Of a stretch of DNA of 64,000 nucleotides, positions 35,968 through 45,172 are shown in pieces; within the stretch, counting starts at the first letter, position 1; each line of letters opens with the position of its first letter. The DNA comes from JBBIPA01 sp963775935 (GTDB lineage Bacteria; Chloroflexota; Dehalococcoidia; GIF9; UBA5629): the NCBI GenBank assembly GCA_963775935.1, contig CAVZKR010000002.1, forward strand, positions 186,001-250,000. Reading direction: 5' to 3'. The notes beneath the pieces are model-generated. The model saw only the letters and a program-made list of their open reading frames with translations, ran no database searches and was not told the origin of the DNA. The translations under genes and the position numbers were made by a program.

Positions 35968-37254
35968 ATGAACACGAACGTAAACTTAACTATGACAGAG
36001 ATGGAGGAAAAGACCCGCGAAGAGCTTATTGAGCTCGCCAAGCAGCTGGGCATCGAGGATTGCAAGAACCTGAAGAAGGCGGAGATTATCGAACGCCTGA
36101 TGCAGGCGCAGGCAGAGCAGCAGGGTTTGATGTACCTCAGCGGTATACTGGATATTATGGATGACGGCTATGGTTTTCTCCGTCAGGACACACTGTTGCC
36201 CGGAGCTGATGATGTCTATATCTCCAATTCTCAGATACGTCGCTTCAGCTTGCGCAATGGGGATTCGGTAAGCGGGCAGGCACGACCGCCGAAGGAAGGT
36301 GAGAAATACTACAGCCTGCTGAGAGTGGAGACGGTCAATGCTCAGGATCCAGAACAAACCAGGAGCCGCAGACATTTCGGCTCTCTCACTCCTACCTTCC
36401 CGGACAAGATGTTTGACCTGGAGACTGACCAGCGTAATTTATCGACACGGTTAATCAATATGGTATCGCCTATCGGCAGAGGGCAGCGTGGTCTTATCGT
36501 ATCACCGCCGAAGGCAGGTAAGACCATGCTGTTGAAGAGCATTGCCAACGCTATTGTCACCAACTATAAAGATACCCATGTCATTGTCTGTCTCATCGGT
36601 GAAAGGCCTGAAGAGGTGACCGATATGAAACGCTCGGTAGCTGCTGAGGTGATTGCAGCGACATTTGATGTGCCCGTGGAGCATCATACCCGTGTTGCTG
36701 AGCTGGCGCTGGAGCGCGCCAAGCGCCTGGTGGAGGGGGGCAAAGATGTCGTTATCTTGCTCGATGGTATTACCAGGCTGACACGTTCCTATAACCTGGC
36801 AATGCCGCCCAGCGGGCGAACACTGTCGGGTGGTATAGATTCGGTAGCCCTCTACCCGCCGAAGCGGTTTTTTGGTGCTGCCAGGAATATAGAGGAGGGT
36901 GGTAGCCTCACCATCATTGCCACCTGCCTGGTCGATACCGGCAGCCGCATGGACGAGCTCATTTATGAAGAGTTCAAGGGGACAGGTAACATGGAATTGC
37001 ATCTCGAACGCCGTTTGGCTGAGAAGAGGATATTCCCTGCAATCGATATAGTGAAGAGCGGCACTCGCCGTGAGGAGCTGCTGCTCGACGAGGCAACGCT
37101 GAAGCAGGTGTACGTGATGCGGCGTATCGTCAGCATGCTGTCTGAGGATTCGCCGAATGGCACGAACGCTACTGAGAGGCTTCTCGACCGTCTTGTCAAG
37201 ACACAGAACAATGCTGAGTTCCTGTCTACTTTATCGAAGGATGTACAGTCGTAA
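35968..37254 (+). CDS. rho: Transcription termination factor Rho
   Basis: 428 residues. An N-terminal Rho_N/SAP-like helix domain (REELIELAKQLGIED), a cold-shock-type RNA-binding domain (GILDIMDDGYGFLR) and the RecA-type ATPase with Walker A (PPKAGKTMLLK), Walker B (DVVILLDGITRL) and C-terminal R-loop complete the family. The hexameric helicase ends transcription. Two ATGs follow an AGGAGGG site; the second, 9 bases away, is chosen, the first (35962) is possible. It sits directly behind a repeat copy. Confidence 0.95.
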   Translation: MNTNVNLTMTEMEEKTREELIELAKQLGIEDCKNLKKAEIIERLMQAQAEQQGLMYLSGILDIMDDGYGFLRQDTLLPGADDVYISNSQIRRFSLRNGDSVSGQARPPKEGEKYYSLLRVETVNAQDPEQTRSRRHFGSLTPTFPDKMFDLETDQRNLSTRLINMVSPIGRGQRGLIVSPPKAGKTMLLKSIANAIVTNYKDTHVIVCLIGERPEEVTDMKRSVAAEVIAATFDVPVEHHTRVAELALERAKRLVEGGKDVVILLDGITRLTRSYNLAMPPSGRTLSGGIDSVALYPPKRFFGAARNIEEGGSLTIIATCLVDTGSRMDELIYEEFKGTGNMELHLERRLAEKRIFPAIDIVKSGTRREELLLDEATLKQVYVMRRIVSMLSEDSPNGTNATERLLDRLVKTQNNAEFLSTLSKDVQS

Positions 37255-37336
37255 AGCTTCAGGGGTGGTATCACTACTCTAATAATTTTATCTGGTTTGT
37301 GATATGATAACTTCCAACAGTATGATGGAGGCACGA

Positions 37337-39115
37337 ATGAAAGTAAAAGCTTCAGTGCTGGTATTGCTGCTATCACTGGTAGTCCTGATATCTCCAAAAC
37401 CAGTTACTGCTGCCGGCCTTACTCTTAATCCGGTACAGGGAATAGTCGGCTCGGAAGTCGCTGTCATTAATATCGCGGCTTATGGAAGCGGCGAGTACCA
37501 GGTGTACTGGGGGGATGCCAGGCAGCTTATTGGGCAGGGCAGCACTGCGGGAATTTCGACTATCAGCTTTCTCGTCCCGGAATCTGCCAGGGGCAAACAG
37601 AAAGTTATGTTGAAGTTGGGAGCGAATGTCTATGACGGTGAATACATTGTGCTCCCCTCAATTAAGGTGAGCGCCAAGGAAGGGTACATAGGTTCGGCGC
37701 TGTCGGTAACCGGTAGTGGCTTTAATGCCAATGAGACAAATATCGAGGTTCTCTATGGCGGAACTGCTATTGCTACAGGCTTGGTCTCTGATAGCAAAGG
37801 TAACTGGCAGGCGAATTTCACTATCCCGCCGACCCGTGGCGGCCTGGTGACCCTGGATGCAGGGAGCAGTACTACACCAGCGATTGAGGTAGATAACAGG
37901 TCATTTACCGTGCTGTCCAAGATTGATATTAATCCTATTGCTGGTGGTGTAAGCACTCTGGTGATGGTCAATGGTACTGGTTTTGGTACTTCTGAATCAG
38001 GTATTACCATAGCCTTCGATGGGCTAAAAGTGAAAACAGGTATTGCTGCTGATAATAAGGGTACCTGGCAATCGAGCTTCTTTATTCCCACTGCAGCCAA
38101 GGGACGTCATAGAATTAATAGCTATGGAGACGTGACCGGCGATGCGGCTGTATCTGGTGTCACCTTCTCTGTATCGCCGGCGTTGAAGCTGGAGCTTGTT
38201 TCTGGTCAGCTTGGCGATGTTATCAGGGTGGGCGATGATTTCTGGGCAAGCGGTATTGGCTTCGAGGAGAATGAGAGTGGTATCCAGGTTACCTTTGACG
38301 GTGTCATGATTTCCAGCAGTATTTCTGCCGATGCCAAAGGTACCTGGGCAGTGCAGGTGAAGGTGCCACTCACCAGCCGTGGCAAGCATGTCGTTGACGC
38401 TGCGGGCAATACCACCAAGGCGGGTGATGTTGCTGATGCGACACTCATTGTATCGCCACAGATGGAAATCAATCCCAAATCGGGAGGTATTGGTTCGGAT
38501 GTGGTGGTCAAAGGTACAGGGTTCGGCGCCAATCAGCCTCTTACCATAACCTATGATAGCACGCAGGTGATCTCGGGTCAGAGCATCGACAGTAAGGGCA
38601 GTTTTAACGTGACTTTCAAAGTTCCCAAGGGCAAGTCAGGCGACCATGTGGTCACGGTCACCGATGCTACTGCCTCAGTGGCTTCTGGTACTTTTAAGAC
38701 AGAGATGTCGCCACCGCCAGTGCCGAGGCCGGTGTCTCCTGAAGCCGGTAGTAAATTCGGCATGGTAGGCAATACCGTAGTCGAATTTAGCTGGAATGCT
38801 GTGGAAGACCCGAGCGGTGTCAGCTATGTGATGGAGATAAGCGGTAGCCCTGAGTTCACTGGCGCCATGCTTCGTAAGGAAAATATAGCCCAGACACAGT
38901 ACACGCTCACCGAAGAAGAAGCGTTACCTGATGGCAGCTACTACTGGAGAGTGAAAGCGGTTGATGGTGCCGGTAATGAGAGCGGCTGGTCTACCGGGCA
39001 GCTTTTTATAATAGGCGGTCAATTGTGGGTCTTCGGTGTTATTTTGGGCGCTGTGATTATTCTGGCGCTTATTATCTGGCGAATACTAATACTCCGACGG
39101 AGGGGCTGGAAGTAA
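37337..39115 (+). CDS. IPT/TIG-domain surface protein
   Basis: 592 residues. Signal peptide (VLVLLLSLVVLISPKPVTAA), then about four IPT/TIG-type beta domains, each opening like INPIAGGVSTLVMVNGTGFG or INPKSGGIGSDVVVKGTGFG. A fibronectin-like domain follows (FSWNAVEDPSGVSYVMEI, YYWRVKAVDGAGNESGWS), then a C-terminal membrane helix and basic tail (RRRGWK). It is anchored with a large outside part. It is the intact paralogue of the interrupted gene at 25.5 kb and lies just before a tubulin-like GTPase gene. ATGATGGAGGCACGA gives the ribosome site. Confidence 0.8.
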   Translation: MKVKASVLVLLLSLVVLISPKPVTAAGLTLNPVQGIVGSEVAVINIAAYGSGEYQVYWGDARQLIGQGSTAGISTISFLVPESARGKQKVMLKLGANVYDGEYIVLPSIKVSAKEGYIGSALSVTGSGFNANETNIEVLYGGTAIATGLVSDSKGNWQANFTIPPTRGGLVTLDAGSSTTPAIEVDNRSFTVLSKIDINPIAGGVSTLVMVNGTGFGTSESGITIAFDGLKVKTGIAADNKGTWQSSFFIPTAAKGRHRINSYGDVTGDAAVSGVTFSVSPALKLELVSGQLGDVIRVGDDFWASGIGFEENESGIQVTFDGVMISSSISADAKGTWAVQVKVPLTSRGKHVVDAAGNTTKAGDVADATLIVSPQMEINPKSGGIGSDVVVKGTGFGANQPLTITYDSTQVISGQSIDSKGSFNVTFKVPKGKSGDHVVTVTDATASVASGTFKTEMSPPPVPRPVSPEAGSKFGMVGNTVVEFSWNAVEDPSGVSYVMEISGSPEFTGAMLRKENIAQTQYTLTEEEALPDGSYYWRVKAVDGAGNESGWSTGQLFIIGGQLWVFGVILGAVIILALIIWRILILRRRGWK

Positions 39116-39167
39116 TCCTGGGGTGGGTGGTTGAGGGGGCTGGCAACGGCATTTTGAACTTGACTAC

Positions 39168-39195
39168 TTGACAAACCGAGAGGCTAGACTATAAT
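39168..39195 (+). promoter_or_regulatory. Promoter of the tubulin-like gene
   Basis: TTGACA, 16-base spacer, TATAAT, 37 bp before the start codon; the GGAAAGGAAGG ribosome site lies between. Confidence 0.75.
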
Positions 39196-39232
39196 ATAGG
39201 ACAAATTAGAATCGGGAAAGGAAGGTACCGAT

Positions 39233-40414
39233 ATGAGATTAATGATCATTGGGTTAGGACAGTGCGGTTCTCGTGTCGCGGATGAGTTTGTCCGGCTCAG
39301 TAAAATTGGAAAGGCTCAGCGAGGCACCAATATTATTACGGGAGCTTTTGCTGTCAATACGGACCAGGCCGATCTCACCGGCTTGTCCCATATTGGCTCT
39401 GATTATCTGCATCGTATCCTCATTGGGGGTCGCAAGACCTGGGGACATGGTGTAGGTAAGGTAAATGAGATGGGCGCTGAGCTGGCACGAGAGGATGGCG
39501 ATAAGGTAATCGATGCCATTCGCACTGCGCCGAATTTTTATTCGACTCATGCTTTCATGCTCGTCGCCGGCGCTGCCGGTGGCACTGGCTCGGGAGCGGT
39601 ATCTATCATCGCTCAAATGCTTAAAGAGCGCTATGTGGGCAAACCAGTCTATGCGCTGATAGTTCTGCCCTTCGAGCATGAAGAGGTGGCTGAGCTGCGG
39701 AGCGTCTACAATACCGCTGTCTGTCTCAAGTCTATTCAGTCGGTGGCTGATGGCGTATTTCTGGCAGATAACCAGCGCTATGTCAGGAAGGATGCCAGCA
39801 TGGCAACCAACCTCACCAGGATTAACGAGCAGATTGTGATGCCATTCTATGACCTGCTCTGTGCCGGTGAGGTAACCAGATACCGCCATGTGGGTGCCAA
39901 GACAATGGATGCCGGCGATATCATTCAATCTATCGACGGCTGGACGGCGCTGGGCGTAGGGAGAGCTGATATTCCCAGAGGCTTCAGGATGCCATGGGAA
40001 TTAAAGAGGAACACCTTCAGAGATAAGAGCAGCGAAACACTAAGAGCCATGCAGGCGATGGACGCTGCCCTCAGCGAGCTCTCTATTACCTGCAGCCCCG
40101 AAGATGCAGGGAGAGCGCTCTATCTCCTGGCAGCCCCCGCTAATGAAATGAGCATGGACATTGCTAAGGGACTTGGCGATTACCTGCGCGAGCTGGCAGA
40201 GAATGCCGTCATTCGCTCGGGCGATTTCCCCTGGGATAAAAACTCTGTCGATGTTACCGTTATGTTCTCTCAGCTGGCCTTTGTCCAGAAAATACGTGAC
40301 TATTATGATAGAGCTTCGGCGTTCGCTCATACTCAGAAAGAGCGGCTACGTGAGACCTCGGGACGTCTGCGTGATATGGAAGACGCCGCCAAAGAACTGC
40401 CCAGCCTCATCTAG
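39233..40414 (+). CDS. Tubulin/FtsZ-like GTPase
   Basis: 393 residues. The N-terminus MIIGLGQCGSRVADEF is the first nucleotide loop of the tubulin/FtsZ fold, and AGGTGSG near residue 117 matches the family signature [SAG]GGTG[SAT]G. AVNTDQADL and the late helix region also fit. It is not canonical FtsZ: the C-terminal FtsA-binding peptide is absent and a charged helix (AHTQKERLRETSGRLRDM) ends it. Such FtsZ-like proteins occur in Chloroflexota and archaea; functions are mostly unknown. It probably polymerises with GTP in the cytoplasm. A degenerate paralogue lies at 57 kb. Confidence 0.8.
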   Translation: MRLMIIGLGQCGSRVADEFVRLSKIGKAQRGTNIITGAFAVNTDQADLTGLSHIGSDYLHRILIGGRKTWGHGVGKVNEMGAELAREDGDKVIDAIRTAPNFYSTHAFMLVAGAAGGTGSGAVSIIAQMLKERYVGKPVYALIVLPFEHEEVAELRSVYNTAVCLKSIQSVADGVFLADNQRYVRKDASMATNLTRINEQIVMPFYDLLCAGEVTRYRHVGAKTMDAGDIIQSIDGWTALGVGRADIPRGFRMPWELKRNTFRDKSSETLRAMQAMDAALSELSITCSPEDAGRALYLLAAPANEMSMDIAKGLGDYLRELAENAVIRSGDFPWDKNSVDVTVMFSQLAFVQKIRDYYDRASAFAHTQKERLRETSGRLRDMEDAAKELPSLI

Positions 40415-40439
40415 GTTGTAGTGTCGGGTTTGTGAAACG

Positions 40440-40472
40440 AAAGGGAGGGGACTTTCCCCTCCCTTTTTTATT
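40440..40472 (+). terminator. Rho-independent terminator
   Basis: AAAGGGAGGGG and CCCCTCCCTTT pair over 11 bases with an ACTTT loop and a T-run, 25 bp past the tubulin-like gene. Confidence 0.9.
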
Positions 40473-40520
40473 TCCCACCCGCCATTGCTTTTCCCTGTCA
40501 CTACGAGGTTTTTCGCCTCT

Positions 40521-40544
40521 TGTCATTGCGAGGAACGTTGTAAC
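40521..40544. repeat. Left half of a dispersed repeat (island border)
   Basis: TGTCATTGCGAGGAACGTTG continues into GGAACGTTGTAACG and then stops matching. The missing right half is found at 51279. Both share GGAACGTTGT, like a target duplication around a 10.7-kb insert. Confidence 0.6.
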
Positions 40545-40934
40545 GTTATTATAATTATGACTTACAAGAATTTCTGATATTACTCTTCCCCTAGTCCATC
40601 GCGGTGCGACACCCGTATCACTTGCAACCCTCATATATTCTGACGTAAGTTTGCTGTGCTATTAAGAAAAACTAGAATAGACGCTATGACTATTAAGGAA
40701 TTAGGACGCTGGCAAAGCCTGGAAATGGTACAGAGATATACCAGGTCATTCAGTTTTCAGGATAGTATGAAGTTCTATAAATCTCCACTTGTTTGAGTTG
40801 GCGGTAAGGGTAATATGTAAAGAGATTTGCCCCAGGCTTTACCTAGTGAGTAAAAATCGTTTACTAGTGGCTTTTTATAACTAGCCCCACGGGTATACAA
40901 GAAGTATTACGTTTGAAGATGATTATATACAAAG
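40545..40934. other. Gene-free stretch
   Basis: About 390 AT-rich bases with no convincing gene, RNA or repeat. It lies between the island border and the end of the TetR gene. Confidence 0.5.
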
Positions 40935-41546
40935 TCAAGCATCATCCTTTTGTTTCATAATGGCAGAATGAAATACCTTCCAAAGGTCTGAATACTTTTT
41001 TTGAAGATTGAAGCTGTAGTTACTTAAAGCCCAAATGTTTACGAGTCCCTGTATCATACCAAATAGAAGAATTGCTGCCGAATCTGTATCTGTTTCTTTT
41101 TTAACTTCGCCAGCTGCAATTCCCTCGGATAAAAGATGCTTCAGGCTTGTTATGTAGTTATTTATCACTCCGGAGACTTTTTTATTCAGCTTTTTATCAC
41201 CAAAACTGATAATTTCAGCGATAACCTGAAAAGAGATACCTTTTCTTTGTTGAATGACTGACAGGTGATTGCTTAAGACTGTTTCTAGAAATTCAAGTGA
41301 AGTAGACTCCGTATAAATATGATTAGTAATTTCTCCGAGTAAATCATCCGCAATGTGGTCAGCCAATCCCGACAAGACATCAGCCTTACTTTTAAAATGT
41401 CGATAGATAGCACCTTCAGATATCCCTACTTCTTTAGCAATTCTGCCAACAGTAACATGTTCACTGCCATATTTAACCACCAGTTTTCGTGCAGCATCTA
41501 TTATTTGGTCTTGCCTTACGATTGTACTATGACGTTTTCTAACCAT
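40935..41546 (-). CDS. TetR/AcrR-family regulator
   Basis: 203 residues. The N-terminal helix-turn-helix reads VTVGRIAKEVGISEGAIYRHFKSK (standard TetR_N, residues about 30-55), and the C-terminal part is helical and ligand-binding. Strongly AT-rich, unlike genes to the left. It is divergent from three tiny membrane protein genes and the trehalose operon, which it may control. No operator palindrome was identified with confidence. Confidence 0.9.
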   Translation of the reverse strand: MVRKRHSTIVRQDQIIDAARKLVVKYGSEHVTVGRIAKEVGISEGAIYRHFKSKADVLSGLADHIADDLLGEITNHIYTESTSLEFLETVLSNHLSVIQQRKGISFQVIAEIISFGDKKLNKKVSGVINNYITSLKHLLSEGIAAGEVKKETDTDSAAILLFGMIQGLVNIWALSNYSFNLQKKYSDLWKVFHSAIMKQKDDA

Positions 41547-41658
41547 CTGAAAATATCAGGGGAAAAATATTACTTCTTTATATACTACCATAAAATAGTT
41601 ATAAACGAAATTGATGAATTCACTTCAATTTATTTAGTGGATAAATATGCAGAGGGTA

Positions 41659-41687
41659 TTGACAGATCAAGAAACATTCTGTAGTAT
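41659..41687 (+). promoter_or_regulatory. Promoter of the small membrane protein genes
   Basis: TTGACA, 17 bases, TAGTAT, 150 bp before the first small gene, in the divergent gap with the TetR gene. Confidence 0.5.
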
Positions 41688-41839
41688 GTGAATAATTACT
41701 TATTAAATAGTAATTAAAGATGTATAAATAAGTATATGCATACTTTATTATTATGGTTTTCCGAAGACGAAATCAAGTGTAAAAGAATAGGTAATTATTA
41801 AGCTATATAAAACGTATTTATCTAAAAGGAGTAGATAAG

Positions 41840-42010
41840 ATGGTGGAAGAAGAAAAAAAAGATGCAGTTGGAGCCTCTACCGAGGTCAAACCAAAAAGGA
41901 CTTTTTGGAACGTGCTTCTTAATTTTTTAATGATGGGCGGATTTATCGTTGTTCTTATCGCTATCGTTGCTATAGCTATCGGAGTTTCAATTTTATTTAA
42001 GTGTAAGTGA
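41840..42010 (+). CDS. Small membrane protein, copy 1
   Basis: 56 residues. A charged N-terminus (MVEEEKKDAVGASTEVKPKR) is followed by one membrane helix containing LNFLMMGGFIVVLIAIVAI and a short end (FKCK). A good ribosome site (AAAAGGAGTAGATAAG) precedes it. The motif NFLMMGGF recurs in the next small gene, so the two are paralogues. Function unknown. Confidence 0.7.
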   Translation: MVEEEKKDAVGASTEVKPKRTFWNVLLNFLMMGGFIVVLIAIVAIAIGVSILFKCK

Positions 42011-42041
42011 AGATACCGTAAGATAAAAAGGAGGGAAAAAG

Positions 42042-42221
42042 ATAACGGAGCAGGTAAGTATTGAAGAAGGAAGGTCAACAGAGGCAGCTGCTACAAAAAA
42101 GAAGAAGGGATTCCTGGGTAAGTTCCTAAATTTCTTAATGATGGGCGGGTTTCTATTGATTTTAATACTTATTGTGGTGATAGTTCTCGCGATTTCTCTG
42201 CTTTTTGCTAAACCGTCCTAA
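42042..42221 (+). CDS. Small membrane protein, copy 2, with AUA start
   Basis: 59 residues if read from ATA, which lies 6 bases after AAAAGGAGGG. Upstream and downstream there is no ATG, GTG or TTG before the membrane helix. The sequence TEQVSIEEGRSTEAA, then KKKKGF and LNFLMMGGFLLILILIVV, mirrors copy 1. ATA in place of ATG is the simplest reading. Confidence 0.5.
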   Translation: MTEQVSIEEGRSTEAAATKKKKGFLGKFLNFLMMGGFLLILILIVVIVLAISLLFAKPS

Positions 42222-42296
42222 CCCCTGCATAGCGTTACTTAAAAGATGTCCCTCTGAGCAAATGCCTATTGTCTGATGCTCGCCAATGTTAATAAG

Positions 42297-42551
42297 ATGC
42301 CTAAAAGAAAGCGGAAAAACAAAGTCAGGAGAGAGCGGATAGCGTCCCGAACGCCAGTTGTGGATAAATCTAACCAATCCATGACGACAGCAGTTTCTTT
42401 GTCAAATGAAGAAGCCATGGTGGTCAAACGTCTTACGTTAGCAGATGATTATCTTGGGCGATATAAGTATGTACGTTTGGAGCTTAAGCGTATTGCGATT
42501 ATTGCTGGTTCGCTGTTTATAGTACTTATAATCTTGTATTTTGTGCTGTAG
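42297..42551 (+). CDS. Small basic protein with C-terminal membrane helix
   Basis: 84 residues. It starts MPKRKRKNKVRRERIASR (very basic), has a middle part with LTLADDYLGRYKYVRLELKR and ends in a membrane helix (IAIIAGSLFIVLIILYFVL). No ribosome site is obvious at this ATG or at an in-frame ATG 21 bases upstream. This pattern, basic tail inside and tail-anchored, is seen in other Dehalococcoidia-type small proteins. Function unknown. Confidence 0.55.
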   Translation: MPKRKRKNKVRRERIASRTPVVDKSNQSMTTAVSLSNEEAMVVKRLTLADDYLGRYKYVRLELKRIAIIAGSLFIVLIILYFVL

Positions 42552-42720
42552 ATGTTATTCTATCGTACTCAAATCTGAGAAATTCCATACTATAATTTGA
42601 TTGTGAGAGATTATCATAAGTACGGCTTCTTGCATCCTTCCGTTTTTCAAGCTATCATCATTCCTAGCACCCTGTGTGATTACTATCTCATCCTTGTAGT
42701 CTTAGTGAGGAAAAATTTCT

Positions 42721-43232
42721 TTGAACGAGGAAAGTCTACGTCACTTAGTTGAGCAGAAGTTGTCCGGCTACTTGTTCGTCGTGGTCTCCAACAGAGAACC
42801 ATATATTCACATCTTTAAGGACAATGAGATTCGTTGTATTGTGCCAGCTAGTGGCTTGACTGTAGCTCTTGACCCGGTTATGCGTGCTTGTGGCGGCATC
42901 TGGGTGGCGCATGGCAGCGGAGATGCTGATAGGCAAGTTGTCGATGGAAATAGCCGGGTGATGGTACCTCCTGAGAATCCGAGCTATACCCTTCGTAGAG
43001 TTTGGCTTAGCCGGGATGAGGAAGAGGGATATTATTCAGGTTTTTCAAATGAGGCTCTTTGGCCGCTATGCCATATTGTTTATGCGCGGCCTGTATTTGA
43101 CGAAAGTGATTGGAACATGTACAAGAGGGTCAATAAGCTTTTTGCTGAAACTGTTGTGAATGAGGTTGGCGATCGCAAGGCTTTTGTTTTTATTCAAGAT
43201 TATCATTTAGCACTTCTATCCAGATTAATTAA
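42721..43232 (+). pseudogene. otsA: Trehalose-6-phosphate synthase, N-terminal part, split by an insertion
   Basis: TTG start after GTGAGG. Residues 1-170 match GT20 synthases: SNREPYIH, PASGLTVALDPVM, WVAHGSGDADR and VFIQDYHLALLSRLI. The frame runs into the insertion element exactly after TTAATTAA. If the element and one copy of that 8-bp duplication are removed, the frame continues with KKRNPQIITAQFWHIPWPNP at 46681 and makes 489 residues, a full-length OtsA. It joins UDP- (or GDP-) glucose and glucose-6-phosphate to trehalose-6-phosphate. Confidence 0.9.
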
Positions 43233-43310
43233 CGGGCTGTCCTAGATTAAGGTAGTTGACAAATCCCTAAAAGTATGCTATACTCATATTATAAGATAAG
43301 GTGGTGTGAT

Positions 43311-44186
43311 GTGAATATAGTTTCGATTTATAAGCAATTTCCTACCGATAAAGACTGTTTAGCTCACCTAGAAAAAATTCGATGGGCTGACGGTAAACCG
43401 ATTTGTCCTTATTGTAACTCTAGTAAAACCACACCATTACCCAAAGAATATCGACACCATTGCAATAATTGTAACACAACCTTTAGTGTAACTGTAGGCA
43501 CTATATTCCATCATACTCACTTAGATTTACAGAAATGGTTTCTTGCTGTGTCTCTTATTCTCAATGCCAAAAAGGGGATCGCTGCCCGTCAACTGGCTAG
43601 AGACCTAGAAGTCAACAAAAATACTGCTTGGTATCTGGCTATGCGTATCCGCAAGGCGATGATAGAAACTAAACAACGTGAACTTTTACAGGGTATTGTT
43701 GAAATGGATGAGACCTATATCGGTGGTAAGCCACGCAAAGGCAGTGGTGAAATACACAAAAGGGGGCGGGGAACTTCTAAGATACCAGTTGTGGGTATGG
43801 CAGAGCGAAATGGGAACGTTAAAGCAAAAGTTGTCTATTCTCAAAAGCTGAACCATAAGACATTATCGTCATTAGTTAGAGATAACATAAATAGAACTAA
43901 CACAACTTTAATTACCGATGAATACAAAGGTTATATCGGTATGGCTAGGATAGTAAAACATGAAGTTGTAAATCATCAGGTTTGGTACGTTGATGGCAAC
44001 AAGCATACTAATACTATTGAGGGTTTTTGGGCATTACTAAAGCGTGGCATAGTAGGACAATATCACAAAGTTAGTGTTAGACATTTACATAAGTACATTG
44101 ATGAATTTTGTTATCGATACAATAATCGGGGGAATCAAGATTTATTTGCCATGACAATATCTCGTGGTTTAGCTATCACTTACTAG
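43311..44186 (+). CDS. IS1595-family transposase (ISXO2-like)
   Basis: 291 residues from GTG after AAGGTGG. An N-terminal zinc ribbon (CPYCNSSKTTPLPKEYRHHC and CNNC) is followed by an HTH region (ARQLARDLEVNKNTAWYL). The DDE-type core has EMDETYIGGKPRK (first Asp), a second Asp in ITDEYKGY and a late Asn/Glu/His set with HTNTIEGFWALLKRG. The family uses a DDNK/H-type triad. It appears intact, so the element may still be active. Confidence 0.92.
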   Translation: MNIVSIYKQFPTDKDCLAHLEKIRWADGKPICPYCNSSKTTPLPKEYRHHCNNCNTTFSVTVGTIFHHTHLDLQKWFLAVSLILNAKKGIAARQLARDLEVNKNTAWYLAMRIRKAMIETKQRELLQGIVEMDETYIGGKPRKGSGEIHKRGRGTSKIPVVGMAERNGNVKAKVVYSQKLNHKTLSSLVRDNINRTNTTLITDEYKGYIGMARIVKHEVVNHQVWYVDGNKHTNTIEGFWALLKRGIVGQYHKVSVRHLHKYIDEFCYRYNNRGNQDLFAMTISRGLAITY

Positions 44187-44196
44187 GAGATAATAT

Positions 44197-45117
44197 ATGA
44201 GTGAAAAGGTATTAAGAGCAATAAGAACAGGTAAGTTAAATTTGGATGATTACGTCATATCATGTGCTGTTTTAGAAGATAGTTCACGAGTACTAGTTGA
44301 AAGAAGTATGGCTGATGCACTAGGACGGAAAGGTAGCGGCGCATATTGGAGTACAAAAAAGAAGACTGACGTTCAAAATGGCGGCATAATGCCACAATAC
44401 GTTTCAGTTAAATACATCCAAGAATTTATGAGTAATGATTTAAGGCAGAAACTTGAAAACCCTATAAAGTATATAAACCTACGAGGTAAATTAACCATTG
44501 GTATTGATGCCACTGTTTTGCCTGATATATGTGATCTATGGATAACAGCTAGGGATAAAGGGGCATTGAACGAAAATCAAATTGAAACAGCTAAACGAGC
44601 CTATGTTCTAATGAGAGGTTTTGCCAATGTAGGCATAATAGCTTTAATTGATGAAGCTACGGGCTATCAAGACATACGGGATAGATTAGCTTTACAGGAA
44701 ATTCTTGATAAGTACTTGTTACCTTATAAAGCTGCATGGGCAAAACGCTTCTCTAATGATTTTTACAAAGCAATGTTTAAACTGAAAAAATGGCCGTATG
44801 ATCCAAGCTCTGTTAAGAGACCTAGTATAATAGGCACTATGACAAACGATATCGTCTATGCAAGATTAGCTCCCGGTATTTTAAAAGAACTTCAGGAGAG
44901 GACACCTAAAGATGAAAAGGGTAGGCGAAAGCATAGATTTCACCAGTTACTTACTGAAGATATAGGTCATCCTAAATTACAAGAGCATTTAGTGAAGGCT
45001 ACTGTATTGATGGATGCTTCACCAAATTGGCCTACATTTCACAGACTATTACAGAGAGCTTTACCTAAACTTGGTGAGACTATACCGATGGACATGCCAG
45101 AGGAGTTAAGTACATAA
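44197..45117 (+). CDS. P63C-domain protein (passenger)
   Basis: 306 residues. It begins GKLNLDDYVISCAVLEDSSR and has RKGSGAYW in the family's first motif. The middle part (VGIIALIDEATGYQDIRDR) is the known P63C signature. P63C proteins occur in phages and mobile elements, and their function is uncertain (regulator or replication-linked). Here it lies between transposase and methyltransferase with an ACTAGGAGATAATAT site, so it is likely a passenger in one transcript. Confidence 0.85.
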   Translation: MSEKVLRAIRTGKLNLDDYVISCAVLEDSSRVLVERSMADALGRKGSGAYWSTKKKTDVQNGGIMPQYVSVKYIQEFMSNDLRQKLENPIKYINLRGKLTIGIDATVLPDICDLWITARDKGALNENQIETAKRAYVLMRGFANVGIIALIDEATGYQDIRDRLALQEILDKYLLPYKAAWAKRFSNDFYKAMFKLKKWPYDPSSVKRPSIIGTMTNDIVYARLAPGILKELQERTPKDEKGRRKHRFHQLLTEDIGHPKLQEHLVKATVLMDASPNWPTFHRLLQRALPKLGETIPMDMPEELST

Positions 45118-45172
45118 TTCCATTTTGGGATTATGATAAAATTAGGCAATAATAAATACAGAAAGGACAATA

